Source of the DNA: Chitinophaga sp. Ak27
Lineage (GTDB): Bacteria > Bacteroidota > Bacteroidia > Chitinophagales > Chitinophagaceae
Direction: 5' to 3'
Assembly (NCBI RefSeq): GCF_012726295.1
Contig: NZ_JABAOB010000010.1
Span: 124,001 to 188,000, forward strand
Length of the DNA stretch: 64,000 nucleotides
Both the position numbers and the translations under genes were made by a program. Numbering within the stretch: the first letter of the stretch is position 1; the number at the start of each line of letters is the position of its first letter. The notes beneath the pieces are model-generated. The model was not told the origin of the DNA. It ran no database searches and saw only the letters and a program-made list of their open reading frames with translations. Positions 34,086 to 43,844 of the stretch are shown here, one piece after another.

Positions 34086-34517
34086 TTAACTAGCGGCAGG
34101 ATATGTATAACTCAGCATCCACTTAATCCCAAACTTATCTTCGCACATGCCGAAATAGGCTCCCCAAAAAGTTTTATTCACCGGCATTTCTACTTTTCCT
34201 CCAGCGGAAAGCGTTTTAAACAGGGTATCTACTTCCTCTTCTGAATCGGCATGAATTACCAGATGTATATTATTCCCTAATACCACTTTTTGTTCCATGG
34301 ATTCAAGAAAGTCAGTCGCCATAAGAACGGCACCGCTTTTTGTGGTCAGTATAATATTCATAATCTTATCCCGCTCGTGAGGTGGCATATTTTCGCTGCC
34401 GGGTGCGTCTTTGAAACGGGCAAACGAAGTAAACTCTCCTCCAAAAACAGACTTATAGAAATTCATGGCCTCTTCGGTATTGCCTAGGAAATTGAAATAG
34501 GTGGTGATTGCTTGCAT
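34086..34517 (-). CDS. VOC-family protein (PhnB-like)
   Basis: 143 residues, the normal length for a two-module VOC fold of the PhnB/3-demethylubiquinone-like group. Typical stretches are YFNFLGNTEEAMNFYKSVFGG near the N-terminus, the metal-less substitutions expected of this subgroup, and WGAYFGMCEDKFGIKWMLSY near the C-terminus. These proteins are small cytoplasmic enzymes or binders; most members have no assigned reaction, and none is claimed here. It stands alone between two plus-strand genes, with its own -7 box. Confidence 0.9.
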   Translation of the reverse strand: MQAITTYFNFLGNTEEAMNFYKSVFGGEFTSFARFKDAPGSENMPPHERDKIMNIILTTKSGAVLMATDFLESMEQKVVLGNNIHLVIHADSEEEVDTLFKTLSAGGKVEMPVNKTFWGAYFGMCEDKFGIKWMLSYTYPAAS

Positions 34518-34537
34518 GATGATTTATTTAATGGAAA

Positions 34538-34545
34538 CAAAGGTA
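34538..34545 (-). promoter_or_regulatory. Bacteroidota -7 box of the VOC gene
   Basis: On the minus strand TACCTTTG (TAnnTTTG) ends 20 bases before the ATG at 34517. About 18 bases upstream is TTATG, a weak -33 match. Confidence 0.55.
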
Positions 34546-34631
34546 AAGACAGAAAGCAGTTATCATAAATGGTAAATACGGCAACTTATGGTGGGTATTT
34601 GCGTCATTCATTTGATCTATATTTGGTGATT

Positions 34632-35609
34632 ATGATCCAGATATTCATCCTCACCGTAAGAAATGCCGCGGTGGCTTCGATTGCCGACTGCCAGCATGTT
34701 TTTACCATGGTAAACACCTTCCTAACCGATAAGGGGAAAAAGCCATTGTTTGATGTACGGCTGGCTGGCATTACCGACGAAGTAAAATATAATGGCGGTC
34801 TTTTTAAAGTAACCCCTGATGTGCGGCTGGCAGACATACAAGCCGCAGACCTTATTGTTATTCCTGCCCTAACCGGCGATATGAGTACTGCTGTTATGCT
34901 CAATACGCCCTATTCGCTATGGGCAGCTGAACAATACAAAGAGGGCGTGGAAATCGCCTGTTTAAGTTCCGGCGTTTTTCTGCTCGCCTTCTCCGGTCTT
35001 CTTCAAGGCAGGCAATGCACTACCCATTGGAACTATGCCAATGAGCTGAAGTACTACCATCCTTCTATCGATGTAGCAGATGAACGTATGATCACCGACC
35101 AGCATGGTTTGTATTCCTGCGGAGGAGGAAATGCTTATTGGAATTTACTGTTACACCTGGTAGAAAAATATGCAGGCCGGGAAATTGCCATCTATGCAGC
35201 CAAATACTTTGTCATTGATCTCGATAAAAGTATACAATCCCCCTTCATCGTGTTCCATGGCTTGAAAGATCATCACGACGACAACATCAAAGATGTGCAG
35301 TTGTATATCGAAAAGCATTACAAAAACAAACTCACCGTTGACGAACTGGCGAAACACTTTAACATGAGCCGGCGGTCTTTTGAGCGACGCTTTAAAAAAG
35401 CTACCCGGAACACCGTTGCCGAATATATACAGCGGGTTAAAATTGAAGGGGCTAAAAAACAACTGGAAATAGGTAGAAAATCTATACAAGAGGTAATGCT
35501 CAATGTTGGGTATACAGATACACAGACCTTTCGGGATGTTTTCAGGCGCAATACGGGCATGACTCCGGTGGAATACAAAAACAAGTACTCGAGGAAGATG
35601 CTGGGCTAA
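34632..35609 (+). CDS. GlxA-type transcriptional regulator (DJ-1/PfpI plus AraC helix-turn-helix)
   Basis: 325 residues from the ATG at 34632, which begins the DJ-1/PfpI fold directly (MIQIFILTVRNAAVASIADC). An earlier in-frame start at 34569 adds a stretch with no homology to the family. C110 sits at the nucleophile-elbow position (EIACLSSGVFLLA). The C-terminal 100 residues are an AraC DNA-binding domain (LTVDELAKHFNMSRRSFERRFKKATRN, GYTDTQTFRDVFRRNTGMTPVEYKNKY). Such proteins regulate catabolic genes in response to small metabolites. It is convergent with the DoxX/SnoaL gene, 5 bases apart. Confidence 0.93.
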   Translation: MIQIFILTVRNAAVASIADCQHVFTMVNTFLTDKGKKPLFDVRLAGITDEVKYNGGLFKVTPDVRLADIQAADLIVIPALTGDMSTAVMLNTPYSLWAAEQYKEGVEIACLSSGVFLLAFSGLLQGRQCTTHWNYANELKYYHPSIDVADERMITDQHGLYSCGGGNAYWNLLLHLVEKYAGREIAIYAAKYFVIDLDKSIQSPFIVFHGLKDHHDDNIKDVQLYIEKHYKNKLTVDELAKHFNMSRRSFERRFKKATRNTVAEYIQRVKIEGAKKQLEIGRKSIQEVMLNVGYTDTQTFRDVFRRNTGMTPVEYKNKYSRKMLG

Positions 35610-35614
35610 AGCAA

Positions 35615-36550
35615 TTATTCTATTACTCCCAGCTGCTTCATCATCATTAGCTCATCGGTAACCCGCCAGTGTGCTGCTATTTTACCATTCACTATTTCTT
35701 CGATATTGATCTGGTTAACACTCACTTGTTTGCCGGTGGGTGGTATATCAAATAAAGTATCCGTTTGTGTACCGGTCATTATCACCCGGGCCACCACCCT
35801 ATTGTTGGTGGCAATAACGTCCTTAAGGGTATAATGCAAATCCGGAAAAGCTTTCCGGATTGCATTTACAATGGGTTTCAAACCACCCGGACCCTTTGGC
35901 GGATTAGGCATAGATGGTGTATGATTGATATAATCCTGGCTCAATAATTCATCCAGTACTTCCACATGCCCTTTATTCCAGACTTCATTGAAATATCGTT
36001 CCACCAACTGTTTATTTTTTTGCTCCACTGCCGGCCCTGCCTGATTACAAGCCGTAAATAAAAGGAGCAACGCGCCCGATACTGCCAAGGCAGATAGCGG
36101 TACCTTCACAGGCTTAACCATAATATTATCGACCGCATATTTGCCGCTGCCATTTACCAGCAAGGCAAGCGACACGCCTATTATCAACAGATGATACTCA
36201 TACCCCTCTCCTTTTTGTGTGCCGAACCAGTTCATAAAAAAGCCGTTCTCCACATGCGCGGTGAAAATGATACCAATAAACAGGCTAATAATAGCCACCG
36301 ACCATGTCCGGGAGGCAAAGCCAATGATCAGGGAAAGTGCGCCGAAGAACTCGATGATGATCACGAGGAACGCGATCAGCCAGGGTAAATGCAGGGTATC
36401 TGTAAAAAAGGCCATTTCATTACTGAACCCGGGGCCGCCAAACCACCCGAGGACTTTCTGTGCGCCATGGGGAAATAATATCAGGCCAAGCGTGAGACGC
36501 AAGATCAGGCCTGTCCAGTCATTGCGTGTACCAAAAATTTGCTGCTTCAT
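35615..36550 (-). CDS. DoxX membrane protein fused to a SnoaL-like lipoprotein domain
   Basis: 311 residues. Residues about 1-145 form a DoxX protein with four helices (LILRLTLGLILFPHGAQKVL, LIAFLVIIIEFFGALSLIIGF, ...). Then comes an apparent internal lipoprotein signal: MVKPVKVPLSALAVSGALLL followed by LFTACNQAG, a lipobox with Cys near residue 168. The remaining 140 residues are a SnoaL/ester-cyclase fold (VERYFNEVWNKGHVEVLDELL, DYINHTPSMPNPPKG, PDLHYTLKDVIATNNRVVAR). Either two genes have fused, or the protein is cut after export, or the second part is also made from the internal ATG. Its 3' end nearly touches the convergent GlxA-type gene. Confidence 0.85.
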   Translation of the reverse strand: MKQQIFGTRNDWTGLILRLTLGLILFPHGAQKVLGWFGGPGFSNEMAFFTDTLHLPWLIAFLVIIIEFFGALSLIIGFASRTWSVAIISLFIGIIFTAHVENGFFMNWFGTQKGEGYEYHLLIIGVSLALLVNGSGKYAVDNIMVKPVKVPLSALAVSGALLLLFTACNQAGPAVEQKNKQLVERYFNEVWNKGHVEVLDELLSQDYINHTPSMPNPPKGPGGLKPIVNAIRKAFPDLHYTLKDVIATNNRVVARVIMTGTQTDTLFDIPPTGKQVSVNQINIEEIVNGKIAAHWRVTDELMMMKQLGVIE

Positions 36551-36621
36551 CTATTAGTATGTATTTAGAACCCCAAATAAACGACGCAGGAAAATCTAAA
36601 AAATTAAACTGGTTGAAGAAA

Positions 36622-37203
36622 TTATTGCTGGCTTAGCTTTTTCCTGAGCATACTGAGAAATACAGGCGTAAAGCCTAAATAAGCCGCCACCTGTTTTTGA
36701 GGGATACGCTGTTCCAGCTGGGGATATGTTTTTATGAAATCCAGGTAGCGCTGTTCGGCTGTAAAGGAAAGGTTTTGATTAATACGGCGCTGCTGCGCTA
36801 CAAAAGCGTTCTGCAACAGTATCCTGAAAAAGCGCTCAAACTTAGGCACCTGCTCATATAACCGTTCAAGATCCGGCTTTGAAATCTGTAATAGTTCGGT
36901 GTCTTCCAGCGCATCTATATAATATTCTGAAGCAGCCCCCGTAAAGAAGCTAAAAAGATCGCTTACCCACCAGCCTTCCACGCCCAACATAACGATGTGT
37001 TCAAAACCACTTTCATCGATAGAGTACATTCTCAGGCAACCTTTGGTAATAAAGTTCTCCGTTTTACAGACTTCGCCCTGCCTGAGCAGGAATGATTTCT
37101 TTTTGAGGACACGGGGTGTTAACAGCGAATATAACAGGTTGACTTCTTCTTTTTCAAGATGAATATAACGTTCGATGTTTTCCAGGATTAGGTCATCTTT
37201 CAT
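36622..37203 (-). CDS. Crp/Fnr-family regulator (cyclic-nucleotide-binding fold)
   Basis: 193 residues from the ATG at 37203; an earlier in-frame start at 37248 adds a polar stretch outside the family. Residues about 20-130 are the cyclic-nucleotide-binding roll (FLLRQGEVCKTENFITKGCLRMYS). The C-terminal helix-turn-helix reads IPQKQVAAYLGFTPVFLSMLRKKL. It is 71 bases upstream of the DoxX/SnoaL fusion on the same strand and may control it. Ligand unknown. Confidence 0.9.
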   Translation of the reverse strand: MKDDLILENIERYIHLEKEEVNLLYSLLTPRVLKKKSFLLRQGEVCKTENFITKGCLRMYSIDESGFEHIVMLGVEGWWVSDLFSFFTGAASEYYIDALEDTELLQISKPDLERLYEQVPKFERFFRILLQNAFVAQQRRINQNLSFTAEQRYLDFIKTYPQLEQRIPQKQVAAYLGFTPVFLSMLRKKLSQQ

Positions 37204-37413
37204 ATAGCCGTTGGCTTTGGTGCTTTTATCTTGATTATGAAGTAACAATGTTAATCTTTTATGAAGATAATAACATCATTCCGTTTAGGATAGTTATACT
37301 GTTACCATATCCGCTGGCATCCCGGCTGGCATTGATGACAACAGCGGCGTAATTAATTTAATAAAAAATATAGACTTTTCAAAGAATAACATGCTGTATT
37401 ATTCCTTTAAGCG

Positions 37414-37444
37414 GCAATAGCGGCGCATTCCGCGCCGCTATTGC
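37414..37444 (-). terminator. GC-rich hairpin after the second Sus-type cluster
   Basis: gcaatagcggcgc (37414-37426) pairs perfectly with gcgccgctattgc (37432-37444) around 5 bases. It begins 28 bases beyond the stop of the TlpA gene at 37472. There is no T-run, so it may be a stability hairpin rather than a strict terminator. Confidence 0.5.
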
Positions 37445-37471
37445 TGTTATTCATTACTCTTATCAGCTTAC

Positions 37472-38938
37472 CTATTGCTGATTTGCCAGCGTAATCATAG
37501 CAGACACCTCTGCCACGGCAGCATCATCTCCGCCACTGAAACCGGTGAAACGAAAACGAATATTGCCTTTTCCATCGATCACAAACTTAGTGGGAATGCC
37601 TTGCACTTTATAGCTGTCTACTACCTTGTTAACGCCGGTAGCCGGATCTTTCAGGTCCATCAGCACTTCGAACGGATAGTTGTTGCTGGTAATAAATTTC
37701 TTGGCGTTGGCTGGAGCATCAGCTTCTTTTTCCCAGGTATGTACGAAGAGGAATTTTACATTCGGATCGTTCTTATACTTTTCCATAGCTTTTTTCATCG
37801 CGGGAAAAGAGGCCTTGCAAGGGCCGCACCAGGTAGCCCAGAAGTCGAGCACAATGATTTTGCCTTTGTAGTCTGAAAGAGATACGGTATTGCCGTCTAC
37901 ATCCTTTAACGTAAAGCCGGGCGCCGGTTCCTGGATGATCTGTTTGGCAAATTCTTCCTGCATTTTTTTGTTCAGGCCACTTTTCAGGGAATCGATATAG
38001 CTTTCCAGCTTGTTGTCGTTGCGCACTTTGGCGTAGGCAGCTGCCAGTAAATCTTTGTTATTGCTGTTTAGTTTACCCTGGGCGGCGATCTCGCTCATGC
38101 GGGCAAATACTTCGGGATACTCACCCTTTGCCATCAGCACTTTTGCATACATCTCGTTTACCTGCGGCCTGACAGGTGTTTCGGCCTGCTCGGCGCGTTT
38201 CAGGTATACCAGGGCGGAATCGTATTCTTTATCGTTGTACAGTAACTGGGCATAGCTACTCAGGTAGCCGGGATAGCCGATGGCTGCAAATCCGGCCCCT
38301 TCTTCATTTTTGCGGGTGGTCTTAAACTCCCATGCATTGTCGATCGCTTTTTTCAACAGCACTTTCGCCTCTGCAGTGTGCCCATTTTTAGCAATACGCT
38401 CAGCTGTTCCCACCCATCCCTGGCCTTTCCAGAAGGGCGATACGATGCTGTTGGCATACTCCAGCGCTTTAGGCAGGTTGTCGGCAATGGCATAGGCGGT
38501 GCCTACGCTGTTGCGGGCGTAGTCGTAAATAATCCGGTCAACGTTCAGCTTTCCTTCGGGAAATTTTTTCACCCAGGCTTTATATAAAGCTTCTTTCTTT
38601 GCCGGGTCGTTTTCGTTATAGATAGTCTCTACCGATTTATTCCTGACAACAATACCAGCAGGGAATTTCTTTTCTGCTGCAGCCTGGATAGAATCACCCA
38701 CATTATTTTTCTTCAGCCGGTAGAAGTATTGGGCGGCGGTAAGCCAGTCTGTTTCTTTTTTGCTTTTGGTTAATGCATACATTTTATCTGACAGCAGGTC
38801 TTTTTCTGCGTCGCTGCCTTTGGCGAGGCGATTATAATACCGCATCAGCGAGTCCTGGCTGATTTTGGCCTGCCCGTTGGAGTTGGCGGCCACCGCCAGT
38901 AAGCTGCCACTGAGCAGGATGGGGAGTACTTTTTTCAT
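37472..38938 (-). CDS. TlpA-like thioredoxin with long helical N-terminal domain
   Basis: 488 residues with signal peptide (MKKVLPILLSGSLLAVAANS). Residues about 25-325 are helical and TPR-like (YAQLLYNDKEYDSALVYLKRAEQ is one clear unit). The thioredoxin domain follows with IIVLDFWATWCGPCKASFP (Cys 371 and 374) and cis-Pro VQGIPTKFVIDGKGNIRFRFTG. It lies directly after susD in the second cluster (25 bases) and corresponds in layout to the gene at 15857-17161 in the first. It acts in the periplasm, probably on disulfides of an imported or partner protein. Confidence 0.92.
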   Translation of the reverse strand: MKKVLPILLSGSLLAVAANSNGQAKISQDSLMRYYNRLAKGSDAEKDLLSDKMYALTKSKKETDWLTAAQYFYRLKKNNVGDSIQAAAEKKFPAGIVVRNKSVETIYNENDPAKKEALYKAWVKKFPEGKLNVDRIIYDYARNSVGTAYAIADNLPKALEYANSIVSPFWKGQGWVGTAERIAKNGHTAEAKVLLKKAIDNAWEFKTTRKNEEGAGFAAIGYPGYLSSYAQLLYNDKEYDSALVYLKRAEQAETPVRPQVNEMYAKVLMAKGEYPEVFARMSEIAAQGKLNSNNKDLLAAAYAKVRNDNKLESYIDSLKSGLNKKMQEEFAKQIIQEPAPGFTLKDVDGNTVSLSDYKGKIIVLDFWATWCGPCKASFPAMKKAMEKYKNDPNVKFLFVHTWEKEADAPANAKKFITSNNYPFEVLMDLKDPATGVNKVVDSYKVQGIPTKFVIDGKGNIRFRFTGFSGGDDAAVAEVSAMITLANQQ

Positions 38939-38963
38939 ATAACAGATGGTGGTTTAAGATTAA

Positions 38964-40391
38964 TTAGTATCCTTGATTTTGTGTTAAAGCCGGGTTAGCT
39001 ACACGCTGTGCATCCGGAATCGGATACAGAATGTCGGTGCTGGCCCAGGTAGCGGGACGCATGCCTCCTATTACATCGTCTGCACGTGTTTTACCGCCAC
39101 CGCTGGTGCTGGGTGTACGCTTCAGGTCGAACCAACGGTTGCCCCACTCGCCAAACAGTTCAGCCTTTCTTTCCTGTTCTACGGCGAGCAGCAGGTTAGG
39201 CTGGGTAACACTATTATCGAGCATCGGCAATCCTGCTCTTGAGCGGATGGTGTCTACATCGGCGATAGCTCCGGCGAGGTTGCCCTGCTGTGCCCTGGCC
39301 TCGGCCCTTACGAGGTATTGCTCCGCGAGGCGCAGCATGACGTTAAACTCGTTACCGGTAGAAGCCCCCGCTGGCAGCGAAGTAATTTTATACTTGGTGA
39401 TTACCTTGTAATTTTTACCGCCGATATCGGTGGCCGCTACCCAGTTGGCTTTACGCAGATCGCCCGGTTCCATTGAGTTATACAGTGTATCCGTTAACGT
39501 TACTGCCGGCACAGAGCCAGGCGTAGCGGTATAACTTCCTCCGTTGGCATCCCGGTTGTTCATGTAGGTGGATATGCCGTTGAGCGTAGCCAGCTGCCAT
39601 ATTACTTCATTGCTGGAATTGCTGAAGGTGGTATTTAGATTTTTATTCAAACTATAAAGACCTGAATTTATTACCGCATTAGCCGCAGCTTCCGCATTGG
39701 CCCATTGCTTTTGATAGAGATAAACCCTTGCCAGCAAAGCGTTGGCAGTTTGCCGGTTGATCCGGGTCCTCAACGCCGCCGGGTAAGCATCTGTTAATAC
39801 CGTTTGTGCTTCTGTGAGGTCTTTGATGATCTGCACCCACACTTCAGTAGCAGGGGCACGCGCCAGGGTAGCATTTTTTATCGGATCGTCGGTAATAGGT
39901 AATGGCACATCCCCGAACATGTTTACCAGGTAGAAAAGCGTAAAAGCTCTCCATACTTTTATTTCTCCCGTTAACTGATTTTTTACGGAAGATGATAAAG
40001 TAGTACTCCGGGTTATCCCGTTCAACATAGTATTGGCCTGGTTGAGTGTGGAATAAGGGTAGCCCCAAAGCGCCTGTTGCACAACACTATTGGTAATGGT
40101 TATACTATTGGTTTTGAACTCATCAAACGCGGGACTGGAAACGTTGTTCTGCAGCTCATTGGCAGAAAGTCCCGGCATTTCGCTGAGTGGAAATAAGGCA
40201 TCGCGTGTAGCTGATGCGTTGTAAATCCCCAATACCGCACTGGTAGCAGTGGCGTCGGAGGCAAAGGCTTGGTCGAGCCCCACTTGTGTGGTAGGCGGCC
40301 CTATTTCCACCAGTTTTCTACAGGAAGAAAATGTAGTACCAGCCAACAACACCAAGGCGATTACTTTTTTATTTATAGTGAAAGGAAACAT
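38964..40391 (-). CDS. susD: SusD/RagB-family outer-membrane lipoprotein
   Basis: 475 residues from the ATG at 40391. The lipoprotein signal ends TTFSSCRKLVEIGPP. Helical TPR-like core includes IKVWRAFTLFYLVNMFGDVPL, the classic SusD stretch, and the C-terminal RagB signature VEQERKAELFGEWGNRWFDLKR. It should cap the SusC barrel encoded just upstream (11 bases) and deliver ligand. No glycosidase lies nearby; the next gene is a TlpA thioredoxin. Confidence 0.96.
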   Translation of the reverse strand: MFPFTINKKVIALVLLAGTTFSSCRKLVEIGPPTTQVGLDQAFASDATATSAVLGIYNASATRDALFPLSEMPGLSANELQNNVSSPAFDEFKTNSITITNSVVQQALWGYPYSTLNQANTMLNGITRSTTLSSSVKNQLTGEIKVWRAFTLFYLVNMFGDVPLPITDDPIKNATLARAPATEVWVQIIKDLTEAQTVLTDAYPAALRTRINRQTANALLARVYLYQKQWANAEAAANAVINSGLYSLNKNLNTTFSNSSNEVIWQLATLNGISTYMNNRDANGGSYTATPGSVPAVTLTDTLYNSMEPGDLRKANWVAATDIGGKNYKVITKYKITSLPAGASTGNEFNVMLRLAEQYLVRAEARAQQGNLAGAIADVDTIRSRAGLPMLDNSVTQPNLLLAVEQERKAELFGEWGNRWFDLKRTPSTSGGGKTRADDVIGGMRPATWASTDILYPIPDAQRVANPALTQNQGY

Positions 40392-40402
40392 GAATTTAGA
40401 TT

Positions 40403-43400
40403 TTAGAATGAACAATTAACACCCAATACGATGGTTCTCAGCGGCGGCATGGCGATCATGCCGGTACCCAATCCCGGAGGGCCTCCTGGCACGCTGGTTT
40501 CAGGATCATAGATGTATTTGTTCTTTGTCCAGGTAAACAGGTTTTGTCCTTCTGCATACACTTTCAGGCCACTGATTTTGGCGTTTGTCAGCCATCGCTG
40601 CGGGAAAGAGTAGGAAATCGCTGCCGATCTCAGTTTCAGGTAGCTTGCATCTCCCCATAGGGCGGTGGAGCTGCCGTACTGCGTATAGCCGAGATAGATA
40701 GGTGTGCCGGAAGTAGAGGTCGCGGCCGGATAGGCAGCGTTATCTCCCGGTTGCCGCCACCTGTCGAGCACAGAGGTATTCTGGTTACTTCTACTGCTAC
40801 CGATAGGGGTGCTGAAATTATTCGTAGCACCTTTACGGTGATTGAATTGCAGGAAGAAGCTGAGATCCCAGTTCCTGTAATTAACGGTGTTATTCAATCC
40901 CCCAAAGAACGGAAGGCCGGGCTTAATGATTTGGCGGTCGTTGTTAAAATCAATCGCCCCATCTTTATTCAGATCCTGGTATTGAGGAATACCTGTGTTA
41001 GGATCGTATCCTGTATAGATAAATCTCCGCACCAGGTCAATCGGCTGGCCCACCAGGTAGCTGCTGGCATAAAAAGATTTTTCTATACCGGGGAAGCTTA
41101 CCAGTTTATTCCGGTAGAAAGTCACATTCAGCGAGGAAGTCCATCCGAAATCATGTCTCTTCACATTGAGGCTTGTCAGTTCCAGTTCCACGCCGCTGTT
41201 TTGCACCAGTGCCGACATGTTAACCGTATAACTGTTGTATCCCGATTGTAGAGCCAATGCGGCAGAAAGCAGCTGATCGGCAGAACGGTTGCGATAGTAA
41301 TTACCGGTAAATGAAATCCTGTCGTTCAGGAAACCTAGCTCCAGGCCAAATTCCATCTTGCGGGTAGTTTCCCATTTGATACCAGGGTTGGGCAATGTAG
41401 ACCGGATAAGGGAAGAAGCTCCCTGGTAACTTCCGGCAGAGGATAATAATGGCAGGTAAATATAATTGCTGATCTGGTCATTACCTGTTGATCCATAGCT
41501 GGCTCTCAGCTTACCCAGGCTGAGCCATGGCATAGCTTCCTGTACAAAGTCTTCCTGGGAAAACAACCAGGCCGCACCTACTGCGCCAAAGTCACCATAG
41601 ATGTTATCCGGACCGAACCTGGAAGATGCATCGCGACGGAAGGTGAGATTGAGCAGGTACTTTTGTTTGTAATCATAATTCACCCGGCCAAACAAAGAGG
41701 CAAAGCGATAATCGAAATAGGAAGCCGAACCGGTAACAGTACCAGCCCCTACAATGGAGCTCATCAACGCCTCGCTGCTATAGTTCTGCGCATTTAAATT
41801 CTGGCCTGTAGAGAGGCTACGCTGATAAGTACCGCCCACCATGAGACCCAGCCTGTCCTGTTTTCTTTCTATCGTATAATTAAGGGTAGGTTCTACAATG
41901 TAGTTCTGTGATTTAGTGTTAGCGAAAGTTGCAAATGACTGCGGATTGTTAATTGGGTTCTGCGTAGATGCCGGCACTGGATTCGCCTGGTCCAGCGTAG
42001 TGTTGGTAAAACCCATATTCACTTTAAAGTCTAGGTTTTTGATGATGGTATAACGCAGGTTGGCGTTGGTCATCAGGTTGCCGGTGGAATTAGTATTCCG
42101 GCGTTGCAACACGGCCAAGGGGTTGGTGAAACCACTTACCCAGGCCAATTTCCCGGTACTGTCATATAGGGGCATATTAGGTGGCAGGTTGTACATCGAG
42201 ATCACATCTGATCCTGGTAAAACAGTTTTATCGTTAGAATAGTTAGCGGTGAAGGCAGCGTAAAACTTGTTATTGGAGGAAGTATGATCGGCAGAAAGGC
42301 GGCCGGTGAAGCGCTGGCTGTTAAAGTTACCGGGATACACGGTAGTTTCTTTATGATAGCCACCGCTAAACATAAAATGTGTTTTAGTATCTCCGCCGGA
42401 GATAGATGCCTGTGCATCAGTGGTCCTTGCTGTTCCGCCTACCAGGAGTTTTTGCCAGTTGGTATACGCATTTTGGTCCCAAACAGTTAACTCTGGGGCA
42501 TTAGCGGTATTAGGAGTGAGTCCGTCGTTCTTAAATGCTTCTCTTCTCAGATCGAGATATTCCTTTGTATTCATCATTGGAATAAAGTGGCCCACCTTTC
42601 CTGATCCCGTATAGGCGTTTACGTTAACTCTTGTTTTACCGGACTTTCCTTTTTTAGTGGTGATGAGGATGACGCCGTTGGCACCCCTGGCGCCGTATAT
42701 AGCAGTGGCATCTGCATCTTTCAAGATGTCCATCCGTTCAATATCATCGGGATTAATCATGCTGAAAGGGCTGATACCGCCATTGGTAGCGGAGGTACCC
42801 AACGCGTTGAGGTTATCTGTAGGCGGATAAGAACCGTTGAAGTTGGTGAAGGGCACGCCATCCACCACGTACAACGGTATATTGCCCGAGTTCATAGAAC
42901 CTTGTCCCCGGATCTGTACAACGGCGGCACTACCTGGCAAGCCATTCTGCTGGGTGATTTGCACACCGGGAATGCGGCCGGGCAGAGCGGCCAATGGGTT
43001 GGAAATAGGTTGTTTGCTGATTTCCTTTGCCGTAATACTGCTTACAGAGCCGGTATTCATTCTTTTAGTAGTGGTACCATAACCGATGATCACCGCTTCT
43101 TCCAATGCCCTCGTTTGTTGCTCCAATACTACATTAATGGTAGTACGGCCATTGGCCATTATCCGCTGTGTTTCATAGGAGAGATAAGAGACGATCAGTA
43201 CCGCATCGGAAGGTACATCCTTCAGCACGTAATCTCCATTATCGTTGGTCATAGCACCAAAGGGGGTGCCAGGGATCACCACCGATACTGCGGGAATAGG
43301 AGATCCCTGTACATCGGTGATTCGTCCCTGGATAGTAATAGATACCCGTGTGGGTGCCAGGTTATTCCCCCCCGTGATTTTCAGCCGTATGGCAATAAAC

Positions 43401-43732
43401 TTGCCCGACAGGTGGTAAGTAAATGGTTGGTTATTGAAAAGTAATTTTAACACGGCATCGAGTTCAGCATTTTCTACGGAAATGTTGACCGGCGCCGCCT
43501 GGCTCATTTGATTCTTTCCATAGATAAAACTGTACCCGGTTTGTTTTTCTATTTCCTTAAATGCTTTTTCCAGCGAACCGGATTTAATATTCATAGATAC
43601 TTTCTGTGCAAAGGTTTGACCGGCTATTAACAGGCAGCTTAGCAACAGTAAAGTCCCGAAGTAGTTAGCGCTCCATTTACTATTTTTCCTTCCTGGTAGG
43701 CATAGTGCACTCGTTAGCTTTCTTACAAGCAT
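40403..43732 (-). CDS. susC: SusC/RagA-family TonB-dependent receptor with STN domain
   Basis: 1109 residues from the ATG at 43732; an in-frame start 51 bases earlier is possible. In order: signal peptide (GTLLLLSCLLIAGQTFAQ), STN domain (KAFKEIEKQTGYSFIYGKNQ), a carboxypeptidase-like domain (IQGRITDVQGSPIPAVSV), TonB plug with SusC motifs (VDGVPFTNFNGS, DILKDADATAIYGARGANG) and the long barrel to the C-terminus. It imports a ligand and signals through FecR. It forms, with sigma, FecR, SusD and TlpA, the second cluster of this kind in the window. Confidence 0.96.
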   Translation of the reverse strand: MLVRKLTSALCLPGRKNSKWSANYFGTLLLLSCLLIAGQTFAQKVSMNIKSGSLEKAFKEIEKQTGYSFIYGKNQMSQAAPVNISVENAELDAVLKLLFNNQPFTYHLSGKFIAIRLKITGGNNLAPTRVSITIQGRITDVQGSPIPAVSVVIPGTPFGAMTNDNGDYVLKDVPSDAVLIVSYLSYETQRIMANGRTTINVVLEQQTRALEEAVIIGYGTTTKRMNTGSVSSITAKEISKQPISNPLAALPGRIPGVQITQQNGLPGSAAVVQIRGQGSMNSGNIPLYVVDGVPFTNFNGSYPPTDNLNALGTSATNGGISPFSMINPDDIERMDILKDADATAIYGARGANGVILITTKKGKSGKTRVNVNAYTGSGKVGHFIPMMNTKEYLDLRREAFKNDGLTPNTANAPELTVWDQNAYTNWQKLLVGGTARTTDAQASISGGDTKTHFMFSGGYHKETTVYPGNFNSQRFTGRLSADHTSSNNKFYAAFTANYSNDKTVLPGSDVISMYNLPPNMPLYDSTGKLAWVSGFTNPLAVLQRRNTNSTGNLMTNANLRYTIIKNLDFKVNMGFTNTTLDQANPVPASTQNPINNPQSFATFANTKSQNYIVEPTLNYTIERKQDRLGLMVGGTYQRSLSTGQNLNAQNYSSEALMSSIVGAGTVTGSASYFDYRFASLFGRVNYDYKQKYLLNLTFRRDASSRFGPDNIYGDFGAVGAAWLFSQEDFVQEAMPWLSLGKLRASYGSTGNDQISNYIYLPLLSSAGSYQGASSLIRSTLPNPGIKWETTRKMEFGLELGFLNDRISFTGNYYRNRSADQLLSAALALQSGYNSYTVNMSALVQNSGVELELTSLNVKRHDFGWTSSLNVTFYRNKLVSFPGIEKSFYASSYLVGQPIDLVRRFIYTGYDPNTGIPQYQDLNKDGAIDFNNDRQIIKPGLPFFGGLNNTVNYRNWDLSFFLQFNHRKGATNNFSTPIGSSRSNQNTSVLDRWRQPGDNAAYPAATSTSGTPIYLGYTQYGSSTALWGDASYLKLRSAAISYSFPQRWLTNAKISGLKVYAEGQNLFTWTKNKYIYDPETSVPGGPPGLGTGMIAMPPLRTIVLGVNCSF

Positions 43733-43844
43733 AGCTTCTGGTTGATTTTTGATGAATAAATACGTCAATCGGCATGGTGACAATCCTTCTCACGTCTGTA
43801 AAGTGGCCATCCTTACAGATTTGAAAAATTGGCTGGTGTATGCT

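Noticed and set aside
42902..43444. 180-codon plus-strand frame opposite susC
   Set aside because: It is antisense to the conserved plug region of susC, whose protein sequence is unmistakable.
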